Source: Rhodopseudomonas sp. BAL398
GTDB lineage: Bacteria; Pseudomonadota; Alphaproteobacteria; Rhizobiales; Xanthobacteraceae
Reading direction: 5' to 3'
NCBI RefSeq assembly: GCF_033001325.1
Contig: NZ_CP133111.1
Coordinates: forward strand, 3,798,501 to 3,862,500
Length of the DNA: 64,000 nucleotides
Each line of letters begins with the position of its first letter. Positions within the stretch are counted from its first letter, which is position 1. Below the pieces are notes generated by a model. The model had not been told where the DNA came from. It was given only the letters and a program-made list of their open reading frames with translations, and did not search any database. Both the position numbers and the translations under genes were made by a program. This document shows, piece after piece, positions 1 through 8,202 of this stretch.

Positions 1-1325
1 AGCGCGCCACCGAATATGCCGGCGAAACCGCCGATGTGCTGCTGCGGCTGTGGCGCGCCTTGAAGCCGCGCCTGCCCGCCGAACGCATGACCACGGTCTA
101 CGAGACGCTGGAGCGGCCGTTGATCGGCGTGTTGGCGCGGATGGAGCGGCGCGGCATTTCGATCGACCGCGCGGTGCTGGCGAAGCTGTCGGCCGATTTC
201 GCCCAGACGGCGGCGCGCATCGAAGCCGAGATCCGCGAGATCGCCGGCGAGGACATCAATATCGGCAGCCCGAAGCAACTCGGCGACATCCTGTTCGGCA
301 AGATGGGCCTGCCGGGCGGCAGCAAGACCAAGACCGGTGCCTGGTCGACCTCGGCGCAGGTGCTGGACGAACTGGCCGAACAGGGCCACGACTTTCCGCG
401 AAAAATTCTCGACTGGCGGCAGGTCTCGAAGCTGCGCTCGACCTATACGGACGCGCTGCCGAATTACGTGCATCCGCAGACCCAGCGGGTCCACACCACC
501 TATGCGCTGGCCGCCACCACCACCGGTCGGCTGTCTTCGAACGAGCCCAATCTGCAGAACATCCCGGTGCGCACCGAGGACGGCCGCAAGATCCGCCGCG
601 CCTTCGTGGCCACGCCCGGCCACAAGCTGGTGTCGGCGGATTATTCGCAGATCGAATTGCGATTGCTGTCCGAAGTCGCCGAGGTCCCGGCGCTGCGCAC
701 CGCGTTTCAGGAGGGCATCGACATTCACGCCATGACGGCGTCGGAAATGTTCGGCGTGCCGGTCAAGGACATGCCGGGCGAAGTCCGCCGCCGCGCCAAG
801 GCGATCAATTTCGGCATCATCTACGGCATCTCGGCGTTCGGGCTGGCCAACCAGCTCGGGATTCCGCGCGAGGAGGCCGGCGCCTATATCAAGAAGTATT
901 TCGAGCGCTTCCCCGGCATCCGCGCCTATATGGATGCGACCCGGGATTTCTGCCGCGAACACGGCTATGTCGAAACCCTGTTCGGCCGCAAATGCCACTA
1001 CCCGGACATCAAGGCTTCCAACGCCTCGATCCGCGCCTTCAACGAACGCGCCGCCATCAACGCAAGGCTACAGGGCACCGCCGCCGACATCATCCGCCGC
1101 GCCATGGTGCGGATGGAGGACGCCTTGGCCGAGAAGAAGCTCTCGGCGCAGATGCTGCTGCAGGTCCACGACGAATTGATCTTCGAAGTCCCCGACGACG
1201 AGGTCGCCGCCACGCTGCCGGTGGTCCAGCACGTGATGCAGGACGCCCCGTTCCCGGCGGTGATTCTGCACGTGCCGCTGCAAGTGGATGCAAGGGCGGC
1301 GAATAATTGGGACGAGGCGCATTGA
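1..1325 (+). CDS. polA: DNA polymerase I, C-terminal part (5' end outside window)
   Basis: The frame is open from base 3, so the gene enters from the left and about 440 C-terminal residues are present. They cover the family A polymerase domain used for gap filling in repair and Okazaki fragment maturation. Motif A (DYSQIELRLLSE, near 645-680), motif B (RRRAKAINFGIIYG, near 790-830) and motif C (QVHDELIFEVP, near 1161-1195) are all intact, including both catalytic aspartates. The 5'-nuclease and 3'-5' exonuclease domains lie outside the window, so their state is unknown. The TGA overlaps the next gene's ATG by one base, suggesting translational coupling. Confidence 0.97.
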   Translation, partial: RATEYAGETADVLLRLWRALKPRLPAERMTTVYETLERPLIGVLARMERRGISIDRAVLAKLSADFAQTAARIEAEIREIAGEDINIGSPKQLGDILFGKMGLPGGSKTKTGAWSTSAQVLDELAEQGHDFPRKILDWRQVSKLRSTYTDALPNYVHPQTQRVHTTYALAATTTGRLSSNEPNLQNIPVRTEDGRKIRRAFVATPGHKLVSADYSQIELRLLSEVAEVPALRTAFQEGIDIHAMTASEMFGVPVKDMPGEVRRRAKAINFGIIYGISAFGLANQLGIPREEAGAYIKKYFERFPGIRAYMDATRDFCREHGYVETLFGRKCHYPDIKASNASIRAFNERAAINARLQGTAADIIRRAMVRMEDALAEKKLSAQMLLQVHDELIFEVPDDEVAATLPVVQHVMQDAPFPAVILHVPLQVDARAANNWDEAH

Positions 1326-1960
1326 TGCCCCACCTCGCCTCCTTGCTCGGCTTCGCCGCCGTCGCTCTGACCATGGCGCTGTCGCCCGGGCCGAACATGA
1401 TCTATCTGGTCTCGCGCTCGATCTCGCAGGGGCCGCTCGCGGCACTGATCTCGCTTGGCGGCGTCGCGCTGGGCTTTTTGATCTACATGCTCAGCGCAGC
1501 CTTCGGCATTACGGCGTTGCTGTTCGCGGTGCCCTATGCGTATGACGCGCTGCGGCTCGCCGGCGCGGCCTATCTGGTGTGGCTGGCGTGGCAGGCGGTG
1601 CGGCGCCGCGGTCGCTCGCCATTTCAGGCCCGCCAGCTCGCCATCGACAGTCCGAAAAAGCTGTTCGCGATGGGGCTGATGACCAACCTGCTGAACCCCA
1701 AGGTCGCGATGCTGTATCTGGCGTTGCTGCCGCAATTCATCGATCCGGCCGCCGGCAGCGTGATGCTGCAATCGGTGCTGCTGGGCTCTGTCCAGATCGT
1801 GATCGGCGTCAGCGTCAATGCGGCCGTGGCGCTGGCCGCGGGTTCGATCTCGCTGTTTCTCGGCACGCGGCCACTCTGGCTGCTGGTCCAGCGCTGGCTG
1901 ATGGGGACCGTCCTGGCGGGGCTGGCAATGCGGATGGCGCTGGAATCGCGGCGCGCTTGA
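1325..1960 (+). CDS. LysE/RhtB family amino-acid exporter
   Basis: A 211-residue integral membrane protein of the LysE/RhtB translocator family, which exports amino acids or derivatives across the inner membrane. The diagnostic N-terminal segment ALSPGPNMIYLVSRSISQG is present, followed by about five further hydrophobic segments; the length is typical. I chose the ATG overlapping the polA stop (TGATG) over a TTG 18 bases upstream because it places the first membrane helix at the N terminus, as in the family. The substrate cannot be read from the sequence. Confidence 0.9.
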   Translation: MPHLASLLGFAAVALTMALSPGPNMIYLVSRSISQGPLAALISLGGVALGFLIYMLSAAFGITALLFAVPYAYDALRLAGAAYLVWLAWQAVRRRGRSPFQARQLAIDSPKKLFAMGLMTNLLNPKVAMLYLALLPQFIDPAAGSVMLQSVLLGSVQIVIGVSVNAAVALAAGSISLFLGTRPLWLLVQRWLMGTVLAGLAMRMALESRRA

Positions 1961-1966
1961 GAGCGC

Positions 1967-2590
1967 TCAGTCCAGTCTGACGTCGAAGCCGCGCTTGACG
2001 CCGGGGCGGGCCATCAGCGCGTCGTACCAGCGGGCGACGTTGGGAAAATCGGCAAGCGGCACCTTGTGACGCTCGTGCCGCCAGGCCCAGCCGAGAATGG
2101 CGAAATCGGCGATCGAGAGCGCGCCGGCGACGAATTCGTGGTCGGCCAGCCGGCGATCCAGCACGCCATAGAGCCGGCGCGTCTCGTCCGAAAAACGCTT
2201 CAACCCGTAGGCGCGCTCGGCCTCGTTCTCCAGCGCGATGAAATGATGCACCTGGCCGGGCATCGGGCCGAAGCCGCCCATCTGCCACATCAGCCATTCC
2301 AGCACCGGAATCCGCTCGATCAGCGGCGCCGGCAGGAATTTGCCGGTCTTTTCGCCGAGATAGAGCAGGATGGCGCCGGATTCGAACACGCTGACCTGGC
2401 TCCCGTCCGGACCGTCGGAATCGACGATCGCCGGGATCTTGTTGTTCGGGCTGATCGCCAGGAATTTGGGCTCGCGCTGCTCGCCCTGGGTGATGTTTAC
2501 CGGAACGACCCTGTAGGGCAGCCCCATCTCCTCCAGCGCGACGCTGATTTTGCGGCCATTCGGCGTGTTCCAGCTGTAAAGATCGATCAT
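1967..2590 (-). CDS. Glutathione S-transferase, YfcG/YghU (Nu-class) like
   Basis: A 207-residue cytosolic glutathione transferase family protein. The thioredoxin-like N-terminal domain carries the Nu-class signature: TPNGRKISVALEE, then ISPNNKIPAIVD and a FESGAILLYL glutathione-contact segment; the rest is the all-helical C-terminal domain. Nu-class members are known for disulfide-bond reductase activity rather than conjugation, which I infer here from similarity. It is convergent with the LysE gene, only 6 bases apart. Confidence 0.92.
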   Translation of the reverse strand: MIDLYSWNTPNGRKISVALEEMGLPYRVVPVNITQGEQREPKFLAISPNNKIPAIVDSDGPDGSQVSVFESGAILLYLGEKTGKFLPAPLIERIPVLEWLMWQMGGFGPMPGQVHHFIALENEAERAYGLKRFSDETRRLYGVLDRRLADHEFVAGALSIADFAILGWAWRHERHKVPLADFPNVARWYDALMARPGVKRGFDVRLD

Positions 2591-2732
2591 CGTGCCGTCC
2601 TTGATGAATACAGATCGCTTCTAGCATCGGCCCGTTGCGGGCAACAGCCTTCGCAAGGTGGCGCCTTGCCTCTGGCGCGGGCCGTGGCTGGCCGATAGAT
2701 TGCGCGGCATCGCCGCAGCAGAGAACGCCCCC

Positions 2733-3296
2733 GTGTCCAAATCCGCCTCCCGCGCCCGCCTTGCCGATATCATCCGTGCCCGCTCGTTCGGGCGCGGCGA
2801 GATCACGCTGGCCTCGGGCCGCAAGAGCGACTTCTATTTCAACCTCAAGCCGACCATGCTCGACCCCGAAGGGGCGACGCTGCTGGCAGAGCTGACCTTC
2901 GAGGCGCTGCGCGACGACATGCCGGATTATGTCGGCGGGCTGGAAATGGGCGCGGTGCCGCTGGCCGGCGCGATCGCGCAATTGTCCTGGCTGAAAAACC
3001 ATCCGATCGCGGCGTTCTTCGTGCGCAAGAAGCCGAAGGAACACGGCGCCCGGCTGGCGATCGAGGGGCTGGCCAAGGGCGAGACGCTGCAGGGCAAGCG
3101 CGTGGTGATCGTCGAGGACGTCACCACCACCGGCGGCTCCGCCATCAAGGCGGTGGAATCGGTGCGCGAGACCGGCGCCGAAATCGCGATGGTGCTGACC
3201 ATGATCGACCGCGAGGAAGGCGCCGCCGCCAATTTCGCCGCGGCCGGACTACAGTTCCGCGCGCTGTATACGGCGAGCGAATTCCTCAAGGGCTGA
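2733..3296 (+). CDS. pyrE: Orotate phosphoribosyltransferase
   Basis: Transfers phosphoribose from PRPP to orotate, giving OMP in pyrimidine synthesis. The PRPP-binding motif [14 protein letters not shown] is intact, and a basic segment [11 protein letters not shown] lies upstream of it as in the family. I chose the GTG at 2733, giving 187 residues starting [14 protein letters not shown], because that matches the usual length. An in-frame GTG at 2658 would add 25 residues that look unlike the family. The gene stands alone between convergent and divergent neighbours. Confidence 0.93.
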   Translation: MSKSASRARLADIIRARSFGRGEITLASGRKSDFYFNLKPTMLDPEGATLLAELTFEALRDDMPDYVGGLEMGAVPLAGAIAQLSWLKNHPIAAFFVRKKPKEHGARLAIEGLAKGETLQGKRVVIVEDVTTTGGSAIKAVESVRETGAEIAMVLTMIDREEGAAANFAAAGLQFRALYTASEFLKG

Positions 3297-3623
3297 TACC
3301 AAAGGCGTTTGGTTTCGATTCATCCACGCCTTTGATCCAGCACGGCTTTCAAGACGTGGATGCCCGGCACAAGGCCGGGCATGACGAACGAGAGGCCGTG
3401 CCCTTTGGGCTGATACGGCGTTCCAAGACTCGATCGGGCCCGCCTCGCCTCAGGGTGAGGAGCGATTCCGGCGTCGATTTTCCCGGCGTCGATCATGGCC
3501 CACCCCGCCGCAATTATTCGGTGAGCTGAGCCGGCGCTCACCGCTCGTTTGCCATCCCGCATTAAAGTTGCCGAGGTCGCGGCAGTTCAAGCTGCGCGCA
3601 ATTCGGCTGCGGTGGAGTGAGCG
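3297..3623. repeat. Intergenic region with a dispersed repeat, family E copy 1
   Basis: This 327-base gap carries a repeat at about 3297-3410, bounded by CCAAAGGC and its near-complement GCCCTTTGG. Inside is a perfect 9-bp hairpin (ATGCCCGGC, 5-base loop, GCCGGGCAT, near 3360-3382). Related copies lie at 45144-45221 (opposite orientation) and 62101-62282. The rest of the gap holds no gene I can support. It probably contains the promoter of the next gene, whose GGTGGAG ribosome site is at 3611-3617. Confidence 0.75.
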
Positions 3624-4433
3624 TTGCGTCATATGTCCGGCATTACGCGCCTGCGGCGCGGCATCGCGCTGTTCGCCGCCATCGCCATCGTGGCCCCGAT
3701 GGCGCTGGCGCCACGGACCGCCGCCGCCGAGAATTTCTTCGAGGCGCTGTTCGGCCTGAACCAGCCGCCACAGCAGCAACGACAGACACCGCAGGGCAAT
3801 TTCTTCGCCGATCCGTTCGGCCTCAACCAGCAGGCCGCGCCGCCGCCGGCGCCGCGTCAGGCCGCCTCCGGCGGCGGCCCGGCATTCTGCGTGCGCAGCT
3901 GCGACGGCAGATATTTCCCCTTGCAGGCGCGTGGCGGCATGACGCCGGCGCAGATGTGCCAGGCATTCTGCCCGGCCGGCAATGCGCGGGTGTTTTTCGG
4001 CAGCAGCATCGCGGGCGCGCGCGCCAGCAATGGCGAGCGCTATGCCGACAGCGAGAATGCCTTCGCCTATCGCAAGGCGCTGAAGGCCGATTGCACCTGC
4101 AACGGCCGCGACCCGGCGGGGCTGGCGTCGATCGACCTCGCGCGCGACACCTCGTTGCGACGCGGCGACGTGGTGGCGACCGCCGACGGCCTGGTGGCCT
4201 ATTCGGGCGTCCGGCTCGGCGCCGACCAGACCCCGGAATTCACCCCGGTCGCGTCCTATCCCGGGCTGACCGCGGAATTGCGGGCCCGGCTCGGCGAAAT
4301 GAAGGTGGCCCCGGTCAACGCCGACCTATCCGCCGAGGAGGCCCGATTGCCGGGGGCCGGCCGCGACGTGTCGCTGCCGATCACCTCGCTGGCAAAGCCG
4401 ATGCCGACCGGCAAACGCGCCGACATTTACTGA
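3624..4433 (+). CDS. DUF2865 domain protein, exported
   Basis: A 269-residue protein with an N-terminal signal sequence (arginine-rich start, hydrophobic IALFAAIAIVAPMALA, cleavage near AAAEN). It is therefore probably periplasmic or envelope-associated. A Pro/Gln-rich linker leads into a cysteine-rich core (FCVRSCDGRYFP, MCQAFCPAG, DCTCNGRD) typical of DUF2865, a family of unknown function common in Rhizobiales. Six cysteines suggest disulfides. GGTGGAG at 3611-3617 fits a TTG start at 3624 (6-base spacing); ATG 3633 is the alternative. Confidence 0.8.
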   Translation: MRHMSGITRLRRGIALFAAIAIVAPMALAPRTAAAENFFEALFGLNQPPQQQRQTPQGNFFADPFGLNQQAAPPPAPRQAASGGGPAFCVRSCDGRYFPLQARGGMTPAQMCQAFCPAGNARVFFGSSIAGARASNGERYADSENAFAYRKALKADCTCNGRDPAGLASIDLARDTSLRRGDVVATADGLVAYSGVRLGADQTPEFTPVASYPGLTAELRARLGEMKVAPVNADLSAEEARLPGAGRDVSLPITSLAKPMPTGKRADIY

Positions 4434-4449
4434 GCCGGCGGTTCAGCGT

Positions 4450-5733
4450 TCAGAACGTCGCGCTGATGCCCAGTTGCGGGCCATGAACGTAGCGATCGAT
4501 CGCCACCCTCGAGGCGGTGCCGAAGGTCTGGTTCAGCACGTTGAAATAGGCATCAAGCCGATAGCTGGCGCTGAGTTTGACGTTCGGCGTCATCCAATAC
4601 GACACGCCGACCTGCAGATCCGCGTTGAACACCGTGGCGAAATGCTGGTCGGTGGTGAAGGTGACGGAACTGCCCGCTCCTCCCAGCAATCCGAGAATTG
4701 CGGGCGTCAACACCGTGTTGGAGGTGGCGGTGCTGGTGAGCCGCTGGTAACCGAACAGCACGGCGGCATCTCCGGCATAATCGAAAGCCCAGCTGCCGGC
4801 GAGCGGCACCGAGCCCTCGACGCCGATCCGCGGACCGGCGCCCAGGAATGAGCTACGCGTCTGAGTTGCGATCGACGTCGATGACCCGGCTGAACCAAAG
4901 GGCGGGAAGCCAGCGCCGAGCGGCAACGGGGCGCCGAAATTGAAATTGAAACCGCTATTGCTCAGCGAGCTGGTTTTGCCGACGACCTCGGCTACGCGCA
5001 GGCCCGCCTTGAGCTGCATCGCGCTGGCGCCGCTGCCGAGCACGTCGCGGCCAATCGCGGCATCGGCCAGCCATTGGCTTTCTTGATAGTCGGTATTAAT
5101 GCTCCCGTAAGAGCTCCCTGTTGTGCCTGGACCAAAGGCCGGGGCTAACAGCTGCGCCTCGATCGCACCGCCGGCGACGGCGTTTCCCGACGCCCGGCCA
5201 TTCTGCCAATAGCGGAACTGGCCGCTGACATGCCACGGCGATTCCGCAAAGCGATAGTCGAATCCCGCAGCGGCCTGCCAGCCGACTTTGGGCAAGAGAT
5301 CGAACGATCCCGCATTGGGCTGAAAAATCGCAGGGTTCGCGGCTGCTAAATCATAGGTCGAAGCCGGCGCACCGCCGCCGCTCCAGATCGCGCCACCTTC
5401 GCCCCAAACACGAAACTGACCGTTGCGGTCCACAGGCCGCGCCTTATAGGCGGCCGGCAGGTCCGCCGCATAGGCGGCGAAGGGGTCGCGCTTGCCGACG
5501 GATCCGGCGTCGGCCGCGGCCGGGTGAGCGCCCGACGATTTCAGCGTCGCATTCTGGGCGCGCAGCGCTTTATTCGCGCGCAAGGCGGCGTTCTCTTTTC
5601 GGATCGCCGCATTTTCTTTTTCCAGGGCGGCGAGGCGCGCCATCACCTGCTCGCTCGAATCGGCGCGTGCGGCGCTTCCCGCCATCGCCACGACGCCGGC
5701 GATGGCCAGGACCGAAACCACTGTCTTCGTCAT
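4450..5733 (-). CDS. Lpg1974-like pore-forming outer membrane protein
   Basis: A 427-residue outer membrane beta-barrel candidate. It has a signal peptide (about residues 1-24, ending AARA), then an Ala/Glu/Lys-rich coiled-coil segment (about 28-65, repeated ALEKENAAIRKENAAL heptads). A long region of alternating aromatic and polar strands follows, ending in a C-terminal phenylalanine (ISATF) as barrel proteins do. The layout matches the Lpg1974 family of Legionella-type porins. A strong GGAGGAG ribosome site precedes the ATG. It is convergent with the DUF2865 gene, 16 bases apart. Confidence 0.75.
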   Translation of the reverse strand: MTKTVVSVLAIAGVVAMAGSAARADSSEQVMARLAALEKENAAIRKENAALRANKALRAQNATLKSSGAHPAAADAGSVGKRDPFAAYAADLPAAYKARPVDRNGQFRVWGEGGAIWSGGGAPASTYDLAAANPAIFQPNAGSFDLLPKVGWQAAAGFDYRFAESPWHVSGQFRYWQNGRASGNAVAGGAIEAQLLAPAFGPGTTGSSYGSINTDYQESQWLADAAIGRDVLGSGASAMQLKAGLRVAEVVGKTSSLSNSGFNFNFGAPLPLGAGFPPFGSAGSSTSIATQTRSSFLGAGPRIGVEGSVPLAGSWAFDYAGDAAVLFGYQRLTSTATSNTVLTPAILGLLGGAGSSVTFTTDQHFATVFNADLQVGVSYWMTPNVKLSASYRLDAYFNVLNQTFGTASRVAIDRYVHGPQLGISATF

Positions 5734-5878
5734 GAGAACTCCTCCGAATCATTGGCGCAGCGCCGACGTAGCGGCGTGTTGCGGCGAATATTTCCGAGGA
5801 TGTCCAAGTGGAATAGCCGGCATATGCCGGTGCGCCAGTGTCTTTACGGGGCCGCTGTGACAAAGCGGCAACGCCGGC

Positions 5879-7030
5879 TCAGCTGCGGCGGAGCAAAGGT
5901 TGCGCACTCTTGAGCAAGGCCACCAGCTGACTCTGCTGATTGGTGCGGGTCTTGCGGAATATGCTTTCGAGATATGAGCGTGCCGTAGAGAAGCGGATGC
6001 CCTGGCGCTCGGCGGCGAGCTTCAGCGCGATGCCGCCCGTCAGCAGAGCGGCGAGCCGGGCTTCGGACGGCGTGAGATCGAACAGATTGCGCAGGTGATC
6101 CTCAAAGCCCTCCGGAACGGCCAACGGCAGTTCCCGCAGCAGGATCACCGCATGACGGCCCGGCGCAACGCCGAAGCCGCCGCCATTGGCGAGCGGCCCC
6201 ACCGACAACGCGATCGACGCCGCCGGATCTCCCGCCGCAGGGCGCAGCAGCAGATCGCCGCCGCGCCCCGGCGTGCCCCCGTCCAGCCGACAGGCGTCGA
6301 CAATCAGCCGACGCAGCGTGACGGACATGGCCGGATCGCGCGCCGACAACAGGCCGTTCGTCCTCGCCAGCCGGCAGTCCTGGCGCATCAGATAGGTTTC
6401 GGCGGCGGCGTTGATATGAAGGATGCGACCGTCGACGCCCACCACGATCGTCGCGATGTCCTGCGCCGCGACAGCCGTTGTGGCCGCCTCGGCCTCGAGC
6501 CGCAATGTTCCGATCCGATGCCCCAGATAGGCGGCGCGCGTCATCGCGGGAATCAGTTGCCGCAGCACAGCGACGTCACCGGCATCGAAATCGGAGCGCT
6601 GGCGGCCGCGCTGGATTTGCAGCGTCCCCATCACGTCGCCGAACAGCTGGATCTTGGAACCGAGCAAATAATGCAGATCCTGCGGCGCCATCCACTCGTT
6701 CCAGAACCGGCTCTCGAACCAGACGTCGTTTGGTACCGGATTCCAGTTGGTGAAGATCGTCCCGGGTGGAGCGGGAACCAGCGCGTGCTCGATCAGATTA
6801 TGGCGTGCATATTCCTCGAAATAGCTGCGGTGATAGGATTCATCGACGCCGCCGGTGTGAACCGCGGTTCCGCTGTGAGTCTTGATGTTCTGAAGCGCGA
6901 AACAGATCGTCGCGCCATCCCAGACCTGGCGCAGCCCCTCGACGGCGTGCTGCCAGCGGCTTTCATCATAGGCGGCTTCGTAGAAATCGCCGACGATGCC
7001 GGCAAGAATTTCTGAACTGATACTCGCCAT
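5879..7030 (-). CDS. LuxR-type transcriptional regulator with PAS-like sensor region
   Basis: A 383-residue regulator. The N-terminal two thirds have no recognisable receiver domain but include a PAS-like segment (AQDIATIVVGVDGRILHINAAAETYL). The C terminus (roughly 315-375) is a LuxR/GerE helix-turn-helix (LTPSEARLAALLTGG through STARSYLESIFRKTRTNQQSQLV). It lies 145 bases upstream of the outer membrane protein gene on the same strand and may regulate it, which is inference from position only. The ligand is unknown. Confidence 0.82.
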   Translation of the reverse strand: MASISSEILAGIVGDFYEAAYDESRWQHAVEGLRQVWDGATICFALQNIKTHSGTAVHTGGVDESYHRSYFEEYARHNLIEHALVPAPPGTIFTNWNPVPNDVWFESRFWNEWMAPQDLHYLLGSKIQLFGDVMGTLQIQRGRQRSDFDAGDVAVLRQLIPAMTRAAYLGHRIGTLRLEAEAATTAVAAQDIATIVVGVDGRILHINAAAETYLMRQDCRLARTNGLLSARDPAMSVTLRRLIVDACRLDGGTPGRGGDLLLRPAAGDPAASIALSVGPLANGGGFGVAPGRHAVILLRELPLAVPEGFEDHLRNLFDLTPSEARLAALLTGGIALKLAAERQGIRFSTARSYLESIFRKTRTNQQSQLVALLKSAQPLLRRS

Positions 7031-7330
7031 TCCCGATCGCCGCGCCGAGTTTTGAATGCTGGTTCCGCTGACGTCGCGTCGTCAGACGCCACGCCGGTTA
7101 GTACTTGCTGGCCGCAAGTTGAAATGAAAACGCCGCAGCCGTCAAATCGATAAAGGCGGCGGGTCGCGCAATGATGCGGCAGCCTGATCGTCTCGAACGA
7201 TTCATGCGCGACGGCTGGTCGGGACGGCAACAACGGTCGGCAAGCTGACATTATCCACGCTGACATTATCAATGTCGCGCCGGGCTCTTGTCGCGCCGGG
7301 CTCACGTCTCGCGGGGACGTCGCGTCGCGG
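7031..7330. repeat. Intergenic region with two short tandem duplications
   Basis: No gene is supported in these 300 bases. Two adjacent direct duplications stand out: CTGACATTATC at 7245-7255 and 7260-7270 (15-base period), and GTCGCGCCGGGCTC at 7274-7287 and 7290-7303 (16-base period). They lie upstream of the LuxR-type gene and just past the 3' end of the next gene. They could be regulator sites or simple slippage products. Confidence 0.6.
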
Positions 7331-7762
7331 TCACCGCCCGACGATGATGCCGATCACATTCGGCGCCGAGAGATATTTCTCCTCGATCCGGGCGCGCGCC
7401 GCGGCGCGGTTTTCCGGCGTCAGCAGCCCGCGTTTTTCGGCCAGGATCATCCAGCAATAGCCCCACCAGTCGGTCAGCATGCCGTTGTCGTCGATCAGAT
7501 CATAGCCCTGCTCGGCGGCAAAGATCCGCGCATGGGCCTCGTCCAGCGTGTCGAGCCAGGCATGATCGGCGTTGCAGAACAGCTCGTCGCTGATGTCGTC
7601 GGTGGTGTAGCCCCAGATCGCCAGACACGCCGCGTTGAATTCGCGGTCGATCTGGTCGTCGTCGACCACCTGCCGACGGGCCAGAAGATGCAGCCGCGAC
7701 AGCGGCCGGGCGAAATCGGCGATCCGGGTGAGCGCCGTTTGATCGAAGGCGATGGTGGACAT
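7331..7762 (-). CDS. Conserved hypothetical protein
   Basis: A 143-residue acidic, soluble protein with no signal peptide or membrane segment. I do not recognise a family. Tryptophans and acidic residues cluster in the middle and C-terminal parts (AIWGYTTDDISDELF, NGMLTDWWGYCWMILAEKRG). Codon use matches the neighbours and the reading frame is complete, so it is probably a real gene. It is isolated on both sides and its function is unknown. Confidence 0.65.
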   Translation of the reverse strand: MSTIAFDQTALTRIADFARPLSRLHLLARRQVVDDDQIDREFNAACLAIWGYTTDDISDELFCNADHAWLDTLDEAHARIFAAEQGYDLIDDNGMLTDWWGYCWMILAEKRGLLTPENRAAARARIEEKYLSAPNVIGIIVGR

Positions 7763-8202
7763 GTAGTCCTCGCAAACAGAGACAGACCATAGATATTGTG
7801 TCGGCAGCGCGCCGAATCACGATGATATATCAATCACTTACTAAAGTGTTCTTAATTTGTTCTGGTCGACGAGACGCACGCAGCATTGGCGTGGCATTTC
7901 CGGACGGCCGGCGCGGCGGCCGCGTCATCCAATCGCCAACGACCGGAATTAACAATGCCAGCAAGCTCTCGCGGTCTTTGGGGACGGCGGGGGCGACGAT
8001 CGGAGGGGGCCTGGTTTGAATTTCGGCGTTGCGAAGCGGCCGTGCATAAAATAACAAGCTCCTCCGCTCGCAGCCCATTTAATGTCCCATGCTCCGCCTT
8101 GCCCAAAACCCAGGCAAGACGCTGCAACGATGCGCTCGCAACGGGTTCCGATCCGGTCATAATGCGCGTATGCTCGGGACTCGCGCTGTTTAGGAATGAG
8201 AT
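7763..8202. other. 440-base intergenic region, no supported gene
   Basis: The stretch separates a minus-strand gene from glgP, so it should contain both promoters. It is locally more AT-rich near 7820-7860. Short open frames here have no family resemblance and no convincing ribosome site. I see no strong hairpin or repeat. Confidence 0.5.
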
